Part shown: one piece after another, positions 25,309 through 34,649 of the stretch | Position numbering within the stretch: position 1 is the first letter of the stretch | Layout of the letters: each line of letters opens with the position of its first letter | Assembly (NCBI RefSeq): GCF_050314255.1 | Contig: NZ_JBNPMZ010000009.1 | Location: forward strand, 54,154-118,153 | Length of the DNA stretch: 64,000 nucleotides | Source: Claveliimonas sp034178805 | GTDB lineage: Bacteria > Bacillota > Clostridia > Lachnospirales > Lachnospiraceae | Direction of reading: 5' to 3' | The notes under the pieces: generated by a model | The model's database searches: none | What the model was told of the DNA's origin: nothing | What the model saw: the letters and a program-made list of their open reading frames with translations, nothing else | Made by a program: the position numbers and the translations under genes

Positions 25309-28300
25309 ATGAGAAGATTTGATTACGAGAAAGTAAAAGACCCGACATATTTTAGAGATGGACGCCTGGACGCCCATTCAGATCATGATTATTATGCATC
25401 GATAAATGAAGCAGGAGAAGGCAGCTCATCCTTCAGATACAGTCTGAACGGATTGTGGAAATTCCACTATGCAAAAAATTACCGGTCGGCAATTCAGGGA
25501 TTTGAAGAAGAGCAGTATTGCTGTAAAAGCTGGGATGATATCTATGTTCCGGCACATATCCAGATGGAAGGGTATGATGCACCGCAGTATGCCAATGTGC
25601 AGTATCCATGGGAGGGACATGAAGATATTCATCCCGGGGAGATTCCAGAAAAATTTAATCCGGTGGCGAGCTATGTAAAGTATTTTTATGTACCGGAGCA
25701 TATGAAGGGCAAGAGACTTTTCATCTCCTTTGAAGGCGCGGAGAGCGGTCTGGCTTTATGGCTGAACGGGCAGTTCGTGGGATACAGTGAAGATTCCTTT
25801 ACCCCGTCAGAGTTTGAACTGACAGACTATCTCAAAGATGGTGAGAATAAGTTGGCAGCCCAGGTGTTCAAATGGACATCCAGCAGCTGGTGTGAGGATC
25901 AGGATTTCTTCCGTTTCTCCGGTATATATCGTGATGTATACCTCTTTACCGTTCCGGATGTGCATATTAGAGATCTCCGTATCCGTGCAATTCCGGATGA
26001 GACATTGAAAAAGGCCGAATTGTCTGTTTCCGTGAAATCCTGGGGAAGTGGAAAAGCAGTCGTTACGCTTGCGAAAAACGGTACACAGATTCTGAAAGAG
26101 GAGAAGGCGCTTGAGGCTGATGCAGAATATACATGGTCGGTTGAGGAACCGGCATTATGGAGTGCAGAGGAGCCGGAGCTTTACGATCTGACAATAGAGG
26201 TGTTTGATGAAAATGGAAACTTGCAGGAAGTGATTCCGGAAAAGGTTGGATTCCGCCGTTTTGAAATGAAAGACAGCATCATGACGCTGAACGGAAAGAG
26301 AATTGTGTTCAAGGGAGCAAACCGCCATGAATTCAGTTCTGTCAGCGGACGCCATGTATCCGAAGCGGAGCTTCGCAAGGATCTGGTAACCATGAAGCGC
26401 AACAACATCAATGCGATTCGTACCTGTCATTATCCGGATGCGTCACTCATCTACCGTCTCTGTGATGAATTCGGTCTGTACATGATTGATGAGACAAATC
26501 TGGAATCCCACGGTTCCTGGGATGTGGCAGAATTTACAAAGGACTTTACTTATACGGTGCCGCATGATAAACCGGAATGGCTGGATATGATGCTGGACCG
26601 TGCAAATTCCATGTATCAGAGGGACAAGAACCACCCGGCTATCCTCATCTGGTCCTGCGGAAATGAATCCTTCGGTGGAAAAGACATTTATGAAATGTTC
26701 CAGCTCTTCCGCAGAGAGGATCCGACCCGTCTGGTGCATTACGAGGGATTGTTCCATGACCGGAGCTATAATGATACCAGCGATATGGAAAGCCAGATGT
26801 ATCCATCTGTAGAATCCATCAAAGAATTTCTGGCAAATGACAGAAGCAAACCGTTTATCTGCTGTGAATATACACATGCCATGGGAAATTCCTGCGGAGC
26901 CATGCACAAGTATACCGATCTGACCGATACGGAGCCTCTGTATCAGGGTGGATTTATCTGGGATTACATTGACCAGTCTATTTACAAGAAAGACAGATAT
27001 GGAAAAGAATTCCTGGCTTACGGCGGAGACTTTGGGGAACGTCCGACAGATTATAATTTCAGTGGAAATGGAATCGTTTACGGTGGAAACAGAGATGAAT
27101 CTCCGAAGATGCAGGAAGTGAAGTTCAATTATCAGAATATCACAGCAGAAGTGAGTGATACTCAGGTTCGCGTTATCAATAAGAATCTTTTTGTGAATAC
27201 AGACCAGTATGAGTGCCGCGTGACTGTGGCAAGAGACGGTAAGGTGATCCGCACCGCATCTATGGATACGGCAGTGGAGCCATTGAGCGAGCATACCTAT
27301 GATCTGCCTGTTCCGGCAGAGACAAAAGCAGGGGAATATGCAGTGACCGTATCCTTCCACTTGAAAAATGATACCGTATGGGCAGAGCGCGGCCATGAGG
27401 TGGCATTCGGACAGCACGTATACGAGGTGAAAAAGGAAAAGGCAGTCTGCAAAAAGCCGGTAGAAATCATCCGCAGCACCCACAATATCGGTGTTCGGGG
27501 AGAAAGTTTTGAAGTCATGTTCTCAGTGCTGAACGGTGGTCTCACATCTTACCGTTATGCCGGAAGAGAGATGATCGAGATGATTCCGAAGCCGAACTTC
27601 TGGCGTGCTCCGATAGACAATGATTACGGATGCCAGATGCCGATGCGCTATGCGCAGTGGAAGAGTGCAAGTATGTATCTGAGCTTCAAAGAGTTCCGTG
27701 GAGAAAAATGGGGAGAACCTATTTTGCCGGAAGTAGAGGAAAAAGAAAATACAGTGGCAGTTACATTTACTTATCTGATGCCTACCGTACCGGTGAGCGA
27801 GTGCAGACTGACCTATGAGGTAGACGGAGACGGAAAAGTAAAGACGACCCTGTCTTATGATCCGGTGAAAGAACTGGGAGATATGCCGGAATTCGGTGTG
27901 ATGTTCAAATTCAATGCAGATTACGACCATGTGACATGGTATGGTCTGGGACCGGCAGAGACCTATGCGGACAGAAAGCATGGAGCAAAGCTTGGAATCT
28001 ATCAGAATCTGGTGAAAGATAACATGGCCGAATATCTGGTTCCACAGGAATGTGGCAGCAAGGAAGAAGTGCGCTATGCATCCGTAACCGACCGAAAAGG
28101 CAGAGGTATGCTGTTTGAGATGGAAGAGTGCAGCGGGCCGATGGTATTTTCTGCACTGCCATATACACCTCATGAAATTGAAAATGCAATGCATGTTTTT
28201 GAACTGCCGGAAGTGCACTATACCGTTGTCAGAGTATCCAAGGCGCAGATGGGTATCGGCGGTGATGACAGCTGGCATGCAAAGACCCATGAGGAATACC

Positions 28301-28353
28301 TGCTTAAGGCAGATGAGAAGATGGAATTTACATTTTCATTTAGAGGAATTTAG
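25309..28353 (+). CDS. beta-galactosidase, glycoside hydrolase family 2 (LacZ type)
   Basis: A 1014-residue enzyme of full LacZ size that should hydrolyse terminal beta-galactosides. The GH2 domain order is readable: sugar-binding domain (about 45-215, with FEGAESGLALWLNGQFVGYSEDS), immunoglobulin-like domain, TIM barrel (about 320-620) and the C-terminal small-chain domain (with NFWRAPIDNDYG and WYGLGPAETYADR). The acid/base is Glu453 in GNESFGG and the nucleophile Glu520 in CCEYTHAMGNS. There is no signal peptide, so it acts in the cytosol on imported oligosaccharide. ATG 25309 has AGGAGG upstream. It is the first of three adjacent beta-galactosidases from unrelated families. Confidence 0.95.
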   Translation: MRRFDYEKVKDPTYFRDGRLDAHSDHDYYASINEAGEGSSSFRYSLNGLWKFHYAKNYRSAIQGFEEEQYCCKSWDDIYVPAHIQMEGYDAPQYANVQYPWEGHEDIHPGEIPEKFNPVASYVKYFYVPEHMKGKRLFISFEGAESGLALWLNGQFVGYSEDSFTPSEFELTDYLKDGENKLAAQVFKWTSSSWCEDQDFFRFSGIYRDVYLFTVPDVHIRDLRIRAIPDETLKKAELSVSVKSWGSGKAVVTLAKNGTQILKEEKALEADAEYTWSVEEPALWSAEEPELYDLTIEVFDENGNLQEVIPEKVGFRRFEMKDSIMTLNGKRIVFKGANRHEFSSVSGRHVSEAELRKDLVTMKRNNINAIRTCHYPDASLIYRLCDEFGLYMIDETNLESHGSWDVAEFTKDFTYTVPHDKPEWLDMMLDRANSMYQRDKNHPAILIWSCGNESFGGKDIYEMFQLFRREDPTRLVHYEGLFHDRSYNDTSDMESQMYPSVESIKEFLANDRSKPFICCEYTHAMGNSCGAMHKYTDLTDTEPLYQGGFIWDYIDQSIYKKDRYGKEFLAYGGDFGERPTDYNFSGNGIVYGGNRDESPKMQEVKFNYQNITAEVSDTQVRVINKNLFVNTDQYECRVTVARDGKVIRTASMDTAVEPLSEHTYDLPVPAETKAGEYAVTVSFHLKNDTVWAERGHEVAFGQHVYEVKKEKAVCKKPVEIIRSTHNIGVRGESFEVMFSVLNGGLTSYRYAGREMIEMIPKPNFWRAPIDNDYGCQMPMRYAQWKSASMYLSFKEFRGEKWGEPILPEVEEKENTVAVTFTYLMPTVPVSECRLTYEVDGDGKVKTTLSYDPVKELGDMPEFGVMFKFNADYDHVTWYGLGPAETYADRKHGAKLGIYQNLVKDNMAEYLVPQECGSKEEVRYASVTDRKGRGMLFEMEECSGPMVFSALPYTPHEIENAMHVFELPEVHYTVVRVSKAQMGIGGDDSWHAKTHEEYLLKADEKMEFTFSFRGI

Positions 28354-28373
28354 GAGAGGACGGGTATATAGAA

Positions 28374-30398
28374 GTGAGCAGACAAGTGGAATTTGGACGA
28401 TTTTTACATGGCGGAGATTACAACCCGGAGCAGTGGCTGCACCGTCCTGATATTTTAGAACAGGACATTGCATATTTTAAGAAGGCACATATTAATACGG
28501 TATCCCTGGGAATGTTTTCCTGGGCGATGCTGGAGCCGGAAGAAGGTAAATACGATTTTGGCTGGCTGGAAGATGTCATTAATAATCTGTATGCCAATGA
28601 AATATCGGTCATACTGGCAACACCTTCCGGAGCCCGTCCCAAGTGGCTGGCTGAGAAGTATCCGGAGGTGCTCAGGGTCAATGCGAACCGGGAGAGAGCC
28701 CTCTTCGGGGGAAGACACAATCACTGCTATACGTCATCGGCATACCGGGAAAAGACAAGACAGATCAACCGGGAGCTGGCAAAGAGATTTGGCAATCATC
28801 CGGCGGTGATTCTGTGGCACATTTCCAATGAGTACGGGGAAGAGTGCCACTGTCCGCTCTGTCAGGACAGATTCCGGGAGTGGCTGAAGGAAAAATACGG
28901 AACTATCGAGGAGCTGAATGCCCGCTGGTGCACCACTTTCTGGAGCCATCGTTATACAAGCTTCGATCAGGTGGAAGGACCGTCTCCGAGGGGAGAGAAT
29001 GCGCTACATGCCCTGAATGTGGACTGGAAGCGGTTCGTGACACATCAGACGGTAGATTTCCTGAAAGCAGAGGTGGCTGCTATCCGTGAGGGAGGTTCGG
29101 ACAAACCGGTTACCACCAATCTGATGTATGATTATGCGATACTGGATTACAAGAAATTCCGGGATGTGCTGGATATTGTATCCTGGGATAATTATCCCAC
29201 ATGGCATAAGCAGGAAGAGTGGAAAACGGCGTTGGACTGTGGTCTGCAGCATGACCTGATGCGCAGTATCCGGAAAGAGCCTTTCCTTTTGATGGAATCC
29301 TGCCCGGGTGCGACCAACTGGCAGCCGGTGAGCAAGCTGAAAAGACCGGGGATGCTGATGGCGGCATCCATGCAGGCAGTCGCACATGGTTCAGACAGCG
29401 TGCTGTACTTCCAGCTTCGGCAGAGCCAGGGAGCTTCCGAGAAATTTCATGGTGCGGTCATCGATCATTACGGCGGAGACGATACCAGGGTATTCCGGGA
29501 GGTAACCGAGGTTGGAGAAGCACTGGAGCAGATTCAGGAAGTGGTTGGAAGCACCACATTTTCACCGGCAGCAGTATTGTATGACCGTGAAAATGACTGG
29601 GCAATGAAGGATTCCCAGGGACCTCGTAATAAGGGACTCCATTATATGGAATGCATTCAAAAGCATTATGGGGCACTGCGGGGACAGGGACTGAATGTGG
29701 ACATTATTTCCATGGAGCATGACCTGAAGGATTACAAAGTAGTTGCAGTTCCGATGGCGTATATGTTCCGGGAAGGATATGCAGAGCAGTTAAAGGCATT
29801 TGCAGAGGCAGGCGGAACTCTGGTGCTTACCTACTGGTCCGGAATTGTGGATGATACAGACAGATGCTACCTGGGTGGAACACCTCATGGACTGATGGAG
29901 GCAGCAGGACTTCGAAGCACCGAGATCGATGCCCTGTATGACGGAGAAGAGAATCATGCAGTACCTGTGGCAGACAATCATCTTTCCATGAACGGAGAAT
30001 ACAGCTGTCAGTATCTGTGTGATCTGGTCAAAGTGACGGATGCAGAGGTGCTGATGGAGTATCGTGATGATTTTTATGCAGGTATGCCTGCACTGACTCA
30101 CCGTGCCTGTGGAGAAGGCCATATTTACTATGTCTGTGCAGATATGGAAGAAGCTTTCTATCAGGAATTCTATCCGAAGGTAATCGCTGAGGCTGGTCTT
30201 AGCCCGGCACTTCCGAAGATTCCTCAGGGAGTATCCGTAAACAGCAGAGAAAATGCGGATGCGGAATATCTTTTTGTGCAGAATTTTGCAAGAGAAACGG
30301 TGAAAATACACAGACCGGAGGATTATACGGTTCTGTATGGAGCAAATGTAGATGAATTCAAACCATTGGAGGGCAGAATATGGAAGCGAAAGAAATAA
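28374..30398 (+). CDS. beta-galactosidase, glycoside hydrolase family 42
   Basis: A 674-residue cytosolic GH42 enzyme. The N-terminus FLHGGDYNPEQWL is the family signature; the acid/base is Glu153 in HISNEYGEECHC and the nucleophile Glu308 in LLMESCPG. The nearby cysteine motif (CHCPLCQDRF) is the zinc-cluster type seen in many GH42 enzymes. A trimerisation domain follows (about 395-600). GTG 28374 is the earliest possible start after an in-frame TAG; its GGAGAGG site is rather distant (about 13 bases), which suggests modest translation. GH42 enzymes often prefer galacto-oligosaccharides or beta-1,3/1,6-galactosides over lactose. Its end overlaps the next gene by 19 bases. Confidence 0.94.
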   Translation: MSRQVEFGRFLHGGDYNPEQWLHRPDILEQDIAYFKKAHINTVSLGMFSWAMLEPEEGKYDFGWLEDVINNLYANEISVILATPSGARPKWLAEKYPEVLRVNANRERALFGGRHNHCYTSSAYREKTRQINRELAKRFGNHPAVILWHISNEYGEECHCPLCQDRFREWLKEKYGTIEELNARWCTTFWSHRYTSFDQVEGPSPRGENALHALNVDWKRFVTHQTVDFLKAEVAAIREGGSDKPVTTNLMYDYAILDYKKFRDVLDIVSWDNYPTWHKQEEWKTALDCGLQHDLMRSIRKEPFLLMESCPGATNWQPVSKLKRPGMLMAASMQAVAHGSDSVLYFQLRQSQGASEKFHGAVIDHYGGDDTRVFREVTEVGEALEQIQEVVGSTTFSPAAVLYDRENDWAMKDSQGPRNKGLHYMECIQKHYGALRGQGLNVDIISMEHDLKDYKVVAVPMAYMFREGYAEQLKAFAEAGGTLVLTYWSGIVDDTDRCYLGGTPHGLMEAAGLRSTEIDALYDGEENHAVPVADNHLSMNGEYSCQYLCDLVKVTDAEVLMEYRDDFYAGMPALTHRACGEGHIYYVCADMEEAFYQEFYPKVIAEAGLSPALPKIPQGVSVNSRENADAEYLFVQNFARETVKIHRPEDYTVLYGANVDEFKPLEGRIWKRKK

Positions 30399-32137
30399 TT
30401 AAGATTACGGATGATTTCTATATAAATGGAGAAAAATTTCAGATCATTTCCGGAACAATCCATTATTTCCGGGTCGTGCCGGAATACTGGAGGGACCGTC
30501 TGGAAAAGCTGAAAGCTATGGGATGCAATACGGTGGAAACCTATATTGCATGGAACATGCATGAACCCAGAGAAGGGGAATTCTGTTTTGAAGGTGAAGT
30601 GGATTTTCGGAAGTTCATGGAGATTGCGCAGGAGCTGGGGTTATATGTGATATTAAGACCGTCACCATTTATCTGTGCGGAATGGGAGTTCGGCGGTTTT
30701 CCTGCATGGCTTCTGACTAAGCCTGGAATCCGTCTTCGCTGTAACAATCCGGTCTATCTGGACTATGTAGCACGTTATTATGACAAACTGATCCCGCTCA
30801 TCGTGCCATACCAGATCACAAACGGTGGTCCGGTAATCCTGGTTCAGGTGGAAAATGAATATGGCTCTTATGGAAATGATAAAGAGTATCTGAAGGCTCT
30901 GAAAAAGATGCTGGTGGACAGAGGAATCAACGTACCTCTGGTAACTTCCGACGGACCGGAGAAGCAGCTGGTCGGTGATGGAAATCTGGAGGAAGAGGGC
31001 GTATGGCCGACAGCAAACTTTGGATCAAGAGGAGCAGAGAAGTTTGCAGAATTGAAGGGAAATATCGGAGACTGGCCACTCATGTGCATGGAATTCTGGG
31101 TAGGCTGGTTCGACCACTGGGGAGACGAGGAACACCATGTGGTTGGTATTGAAGAACACGCAAAAGATCTGGAAGATATGCTGGAAAGAGGACATGTGAA
31201 CATTTACATGTTCCACGGCGGAACCAATTTTGGATTTATGAGCGGTTCCAACTATGAGGGCAGGCTTCTTCCGGATGTAACTTCCTATGATTATGGTGCT
31301 TTGATTACGGAAGATGGCCAGATTACAGAGAAGTACCGGGCATTCCAGAAGATTATTCGGAAATTCCGGGAAATTCCGGAGGTAAAATTTACCACCCCTA
31401 TTATTCGTAAGGACTACGGAGTGTGCAAAGTTCAGGAGAAAGTGGGATTATTCGAGGTTCTGGATCTTCTGGACACTCCGGTAACGAATCCGGTACCGAT
31501 GTCCATGGAAGAACTGGGACAGAATTACGGATATACTCTTTACAGAACCAGTCTGAACAGAGGGAAAAAAGTGGAAAGCTGCCGGTTAAAAGGCTGTGCG
31601 GACCGTGCAATCCTTTTTGCAGAAGGAAGGCAGCTGGATATCCTCGATGAGTATGAGATGGATAAAAATGTAGAATTCGAGCTTCAGGAAGAAAGGGCAG
31701 AATTTACCATTCTGACTGAAAATCTGGGTCGCGTAAACTTTGGACCGGAGCTGGAGTACCAGAAAAAAGGAATCCGGGGCGGCGTTCTTGTTAATGGAAC
31801 CTATCAGATGGGCTGGGAGATGTATCGTCTTCCGATGGATAATCTGGAGAAACTGGATTACTCAAGAGGCTATCAGGAAGGACTCCCTGCATTCTACCGT
31901 TTTACCTTTGATGTGGAGGAAACCGGAGATACCTTCCTGGATGTGACAGGCTTTGGAAAAGGCTTTGCAGTCTTAAATGGAAAGAACATCGGACGTTTCT
32001 GGGAAATCGGTCCACAGAAGCGACTGTATATCCCGGCACCGTTTTTGAAAAAGGGTGAGAATGAGCTGATACTTTTCGAGTCAGATGGAAAGGCGGCAGA
32101 GGAAATCCGACTGACGGATACACCGGATCTGGGATAA
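30380..32137 (+). CDS. beta-galactosidase, glycoside hydrolase family 35
   Basis: A 585-residue GH35 enzyme without signal peptide. The start FQIISGTIHYFRVVPEYWRDRLEK and the GCNTVETYIAWNMHEP segment are family hallmarks. The acid/base is Glu160 in VQVENEYG and the nucleophile Glu238 in MCMEFWVGWF. A jelly-roll-like C-terminal domain ends with VLNGKNIGRFW. ATG 30380 lies inside the end of the GH42 gene, with a GGAGGGC site, so the two are translationally coupled. GH35 members often act on beta-1,3- or beta-1,6-linked galactose. It closes the galactoside operon and is followed by a terminator. Confidence 0.95.
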   Translation: MEAKEIIKITDDFYINGEKFQIISGTIHYFRVVPEYWRDRLEKLKAMGCNTVETYIAWNMHEPREGEFCFEGEVDFRKFMEIAQELGLYVILRPSPFICAEWEFGGFPAWLLTKPGIRLRCNNPVYLDYVARYYDKLIPLIVPYQITNGGPVILVQVENEYGSYGNDKEYLKALKKMLVDRGINVPLVTSDGPEKQLVGDGNLEEEGVWPTANFGSRGAEKFAELKGNIGDWPLMCMEFWVGWFDHWGDEEHHVVGIEEHAKDLEDMLERGHVNIYMFHGGTNFGFMSGSNYEGRLLPDVTSYDYGALITEDGQITEKYRAFQKIIRKFREIPEVKFTTPIIRKDYGVCKVQEKVGLFEVLDLLDTPVTNPVPMSMEELGQNYGYTLYRTSLNRGKKVESCRLKGCADRAILFAEGRQLDILDEYEMDKNVEFELQEERAEFTILTENLGRVNFGPELEYQKKGIRGGVLVNGTYQMGWEMYRLPMDNLEKLDYSRGYQEGLPAFYRFTFDVEETGDTFLDVTGFGKGFAVLNGKNIGRFWEIGPQKRLYIPAPFLKKGENELILFESDGKAAEEIRLTDTPDLG

Positions 32138-32167
32138 AAAGAGAATAAAAGTAACAAAGAAGTAAAG

Positions 32168-32208
32168 AAAAGGTACAGAACAGACACTGTTTGTTCTGTA
32201 CCTTTTTT
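32168..32208 (+). terminator. intrinsic terminator of the galactoside operon
   Basis: AAAAGGTACAGAACA (32168-32182) pairs with TGTTCTGTACCTTTT (32192-32206), a perfect 15-bp stem with a T-tract; it is strong in both directions. Confidence 0.9.
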
Positions 32209-32311
32209 GATCTGAGTGATATACTAGAGGACAAGGTCAGAAAAACTGACGTAGATGCCATCACAGATACACCGCATGGCATTTTCAGATTTGCAGGGAG
32301 ATGAAAGAAAG

Positions 32312-32998
32312 ATGTTAGGAACAATCGTAAATACAGGAACTATTATAATAGGAAGTATTACCGGAAGTGTATTAAAAAAAGGAATCGGAGAAAAATATGA
32401 AAATGCCATGTTTCAGGCATGTGGACTTGCAGCATTCGGAATCGGGATTAATGCGGTGGTATCCAATATGCCTAAAAGCAATTATCCCGTTCTTTTCATA
32501 GTGAGCCTTGTGCTTGGAAGCCTGATCGGGGCAAAACTGAATCTGGATGAGCGCTTTCAACATTTGGTAAACAGCCGTTCCAAAGGGAACCTGGCACAGG
32601 GACTGACAACGGGAGTTTTGCTGTACTGTATCGGCTCCTTATCCATTGTGGGTCCGGTCATGAGTGCGCTGTACGGAGACAATACCTATTTATTCACCAA
32701 TGCCTCACTGGATCTGGTAACCAGCACGGTGCTGGCATCCACTTACGGAATCGGAATAGCACTTGCGGCAGGCGTGCTGTTCTGCTGGCAGGGGAGTATC
32801 TTTTTGCTTACCAGATATCTGTCGGCAGGCTTCTTTTCAGATGAAATGATAGCAGAATTATGCATTGTCGGTGGATTTCTGATCATGTGTACCGGATGCA
32901 GTATCCTGAACATCCGGAAATTCAAAACACTGGACATGCTGCCGGCATTATTCGTGCCGATCATCTTCTTCGTGTGTAAGCAGGTGATAGGGTTTTAA
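32312..32998 (+). CDS. DUF554 family membrane protein (YdfK-like)
   Basis: A 228-residue polytopic membrane protein of the DUF554 family, starting MLGTIVNTGTIIIGSITGSVL, with about six or seven hydrophobic helices and the family GSLSIVGPVMSALYGDNT segment. No transport substrate is known. I chose ATG 32312 over an upstream in-frame ATG because the family begins at this methionine. It is convergent with the toxin-antitoxin-like pair on the other strand, whose last stop lies immediately after its own stop. A small inverted repeat (GTCAG/CTGAC, 32236-32250) is in its leader. Confidence 0.88.
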   Translation: MLGTIVNTGTIIIGSITGSVLKKGIGEKYENAMFQACGLAAFGIGINAVVSNMPKSNYPVLFIVSLVLGSLIGAKLNLDERFQHLVNSRSKGNLAQGLTTGVLLYCIGSLSIVGPVMSALYGDNTYLFTNASLDLVTSTVLASTYGIGIALAAGVLFCWQGSIFLLTRYLSAGFFSDEMIAELCIVGGFLIMCTGCSILNIRKFKTLDMLPALFVPIIFFVCKQVIGF

Positions 32999-33424
32999 TT
33001 AGAAAAAACGTTGTTTTTGTTTCTTTATTTCTATCAAATCATCAATGGCAAGCTCCGGATCCATTGTGTGAAACATCATGTAATTCTGCTTCATGGTTTT
33101 TACGTTTGCCTTCCGATATATTCTGGCGCTTGACAACTTCTTATAATAATGCCAGTATCGGTACACATACCCAATCCAATACATGACTTCCGTAGAAAAT
33201 ACACGGTCTGTCTGAATCAGACATCCATTGCTTTCAGCGATAAGTTCTTCAAGTAGATACTCTTCGCCGGCCCATTGCATTCGATTGTATGTGGAATCCA
33301 GGGATCTGGCAACTTCAGACCCCATGAAAAAAGGCACAAATTTTTCGCTGTCATAGCCCTGCTGCGCAGACAATTCGAAGAGGCGACCCTGTATGTCACA
33401 TAATTTAAGCTGAAGGGTATCCAT
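32999..33424 (-). CDS. small partner protein of the HTH-DUF3990 gene, probable antitoxin
   Basis: A 141-residue, Tyr/Trp/Met-rich, probably helical protein with no signal or membrane segment. Its middle part (KFVPFFMGSEVARSLD, then MQWAGEEYLLEEL) resembles the small DUF3791-type proteins that often accompany DUF3990 genes; a longer C-terminal part (YWIGYVYRYWHYY) is extra. I chose the ATG ending at 33424, which has AAAGGAGG nine bases before; an open frame extending 38 codons further is unlikely. It overlaps the end of the DUF3990 gene by 20 bases, so the two are translationally coupled. The antitoxin role is inferred from this arrangement only. Confidence 0.65.
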   Translation of the reverse strand: MDTLQLKLCDIQGRLFELSAQQGYDSEKFVPFFMGSEVARSLDSTYNRMQWAGEEYLLEELIAESNGCLIQTDRVFSTEVMYWIGYVYRYWHYYKKLSSARIYRKANVKTMKQNYMMFHTMDPELAIDDLIEIKKQKQRFF

Positions 33425-34298
33425 TTTGTTTGACCTCCTTTGCCTGATCCATGATCTCATCAAAGAATACCCCTTCCCGTCTGTAATTTTTACAGATATC
33501 ATTAGCCATGGAGATACCTTTTGAACGATTATCTGCACTGATATCCCGGAGAAATTTTCTCTCTAAGTACGAAATGGGTATTTCTTTTTCAATTTGAACT
33601 GCATCGCACCCCTTCTGAGTTACAGCTACATACTGCCTGCCCGGTTGTAATGCGGACAAACTTTTAACAAGTGCAAGGTCTGTAATGTTCCCCTGGAAAA
33701 AGTTGTCAAGAACAAAGAACATACTGTCATTTGCAATACTGCCGATGAGAATATCCTTATTTTCGCAGAGTTGCCGGTATTTCTCGTAGATGTCCGTTCC
33801 TTTTATTTTATCCATTTTTCCACGATTGTATGCGACGATCATTGCCCATTCCAAATCAGCCGGGATTTCCAACTTTGTCAGATCATCCATCCCGATAGAA
33901 ACAATATAAAACTTAGACTTTTCAAAGTCGCAAATCAGAGTTAATGGCTGTATGGGTTCTGTTCCCATATAGAAACCTGCCCCAAAATCACATTTCTTAC
34001 GACTGATTGGGGCAATATTCCCCTCAATGCCTGATTTGGAACCGTGAAAGAGAAGAATTCTATTATCTTTTAATTCCACTGAGTTAGCCTCGCTGCGAAT
34101 TCGCCGGAGAGTCATTTCATATACCGGGATATCATTTTCCCTGCAGAACTCGTACAGTTTAATCTGGGCAAGTTTATTGGGCGTTGCTTTCGCATTTTCC
34201 CATCGATTGATTGTTGCAAAAGTGACTCCCAATTTATCCGCTAACTCCTGCTGGCTAAGTTTTGCATGAAGACGTATTGATTTAATTACATTCTGCAT
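33405..34298 (-). CDS. XRE-DUF3990 fusion protein, probable ADP-ribosyltransferase-like toxin
   Basis: A 297-residue protein. Residues 1-60 form an XRE helix-turn-helix (RLHAKLSQQELADKLGVTFATINRWENAKATP). From about residue 75 comes a DUF3990 domain: LFHGSKSGI, then CDFGAGFYMGT, the pattern of NAD-binding ART-like folds, and a long C-terminal part to KEVKQNGYPSA. DUF3990 domains have been grouped with ADP-ribosyltransferases by others; activity is not shown here. I chose ATG 34298 with an AGAGGA site. The fused DNA-binding domain would allow self-regulation of the two-gene unit. It is preceded by a good - strand promoter and repeats (34311-34403). Confidence 0.8.
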   Translation of the reverse strand: MQNVIKSIRLHAKLSQQELADKLGVTFATINRWENAKATPNKLAQIKLYEFCRENDIPVYEMTLRRIRSEANSVELKDNRILLFHGSKSGIEGNIAPISRKKCDFGAGFYMGTEPIQPLTLICDFEKSKFYIVSIGMDDLTKLEIPADLEWAMIVAYNRGKMDKIKGTDIYEKYRQLCENKDILIGSIANDSMFFVLDNFFQGNITDLALVKSLSALQPGRQYVAVTQKGCDAVQIEKEIPISYLERKFLRDISADNRSKGISMANDICKNYRREGVFFDEIMDQAKEVKQNGYPSA

Positions 34299-34333
34299 AA
34301 TATTCCTCTGATATAACATATTGACTGATTAAT

Positions 34334-34362
34334 ATTATAAACTTTGTTATATTTGAAGTCAA
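34334..34362 (-). promoter_or_regulatory. sigma-A promoter of the HTH-DUF3990 pair
   Basis: On the - strand TTGACT (34362-34357) and TATAAT (34339-34334) are 17 bases apart, 36 bases before the start codon. ATATAACA (34311-34318) and TGTTATAT (34345-34352) form an inverted pair flanking the -10 box and could be the operator of the fused XRE domain. Confidence 0.7.
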
Positions 34363-34482
34363 TCGGCATAAAAAATACACTTTTACACTTTTGTTACACT
34401 TTTCGTAGTATTATGGAACAAAAGTAGATGTGGTATCAAAAACCTGATAAGGGGGATGATTTCTGCCTCTATTCAGAATCTA

Positions 34483-34511
34483 TTGTCTTATATAAAAAAA
34501 TATGTTATTAT
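34483..34511 (+). promoter_or_regulatory. putative promoter for the secreted repeat protein
   Basis: TTGTCT (34483-34488) and TATTAT (34506-34511) are 17 bases apart within a very AT-rich stretch. Confidence 0.45.
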
Positions 34512-34649
34512 ATTATGTTAGAAAGTATTTTATGGATAAGAAGGACGATCTGTTTATCAGATGGAAACTTCATATCAGAACTTATGAATAAATAGAAAAC
34601 GTAGATAAATGATTCCTAAAACATGACTGGAAGAGAGGAGTGGAAAAGG

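Larger units (their letters stand above)
34299..34649. other. 351-base divergent intergenic region
   Basis: Besides the promoters listed separately, this AT-rich spacer holds three copies of ACACTTTT (34377-34384, 34385-34392, 34396-34403) and a small hairpin ATCTG/CAGAT (34548-34562) in the leader of the surface-protein gene. The leader after the putative + promoter is about 130 bases. No riboswitch was recognised and no gene is seen. Confidence 0.6.

Noticed and set aside
26443..27483. 346-codon open frame antisense to the GH2 gene
   Set aside because: Covers the catalytic domain of a clear beta-galactosidase; no support for coding.
34512..34649. c-di-GMP riboswitch in the leader of the secreted repeat protein
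   Set aside because: It would fit the biology, but I could not find the conserved core of either c-di-GMP riboswitch class; only a small hairpin is seen.
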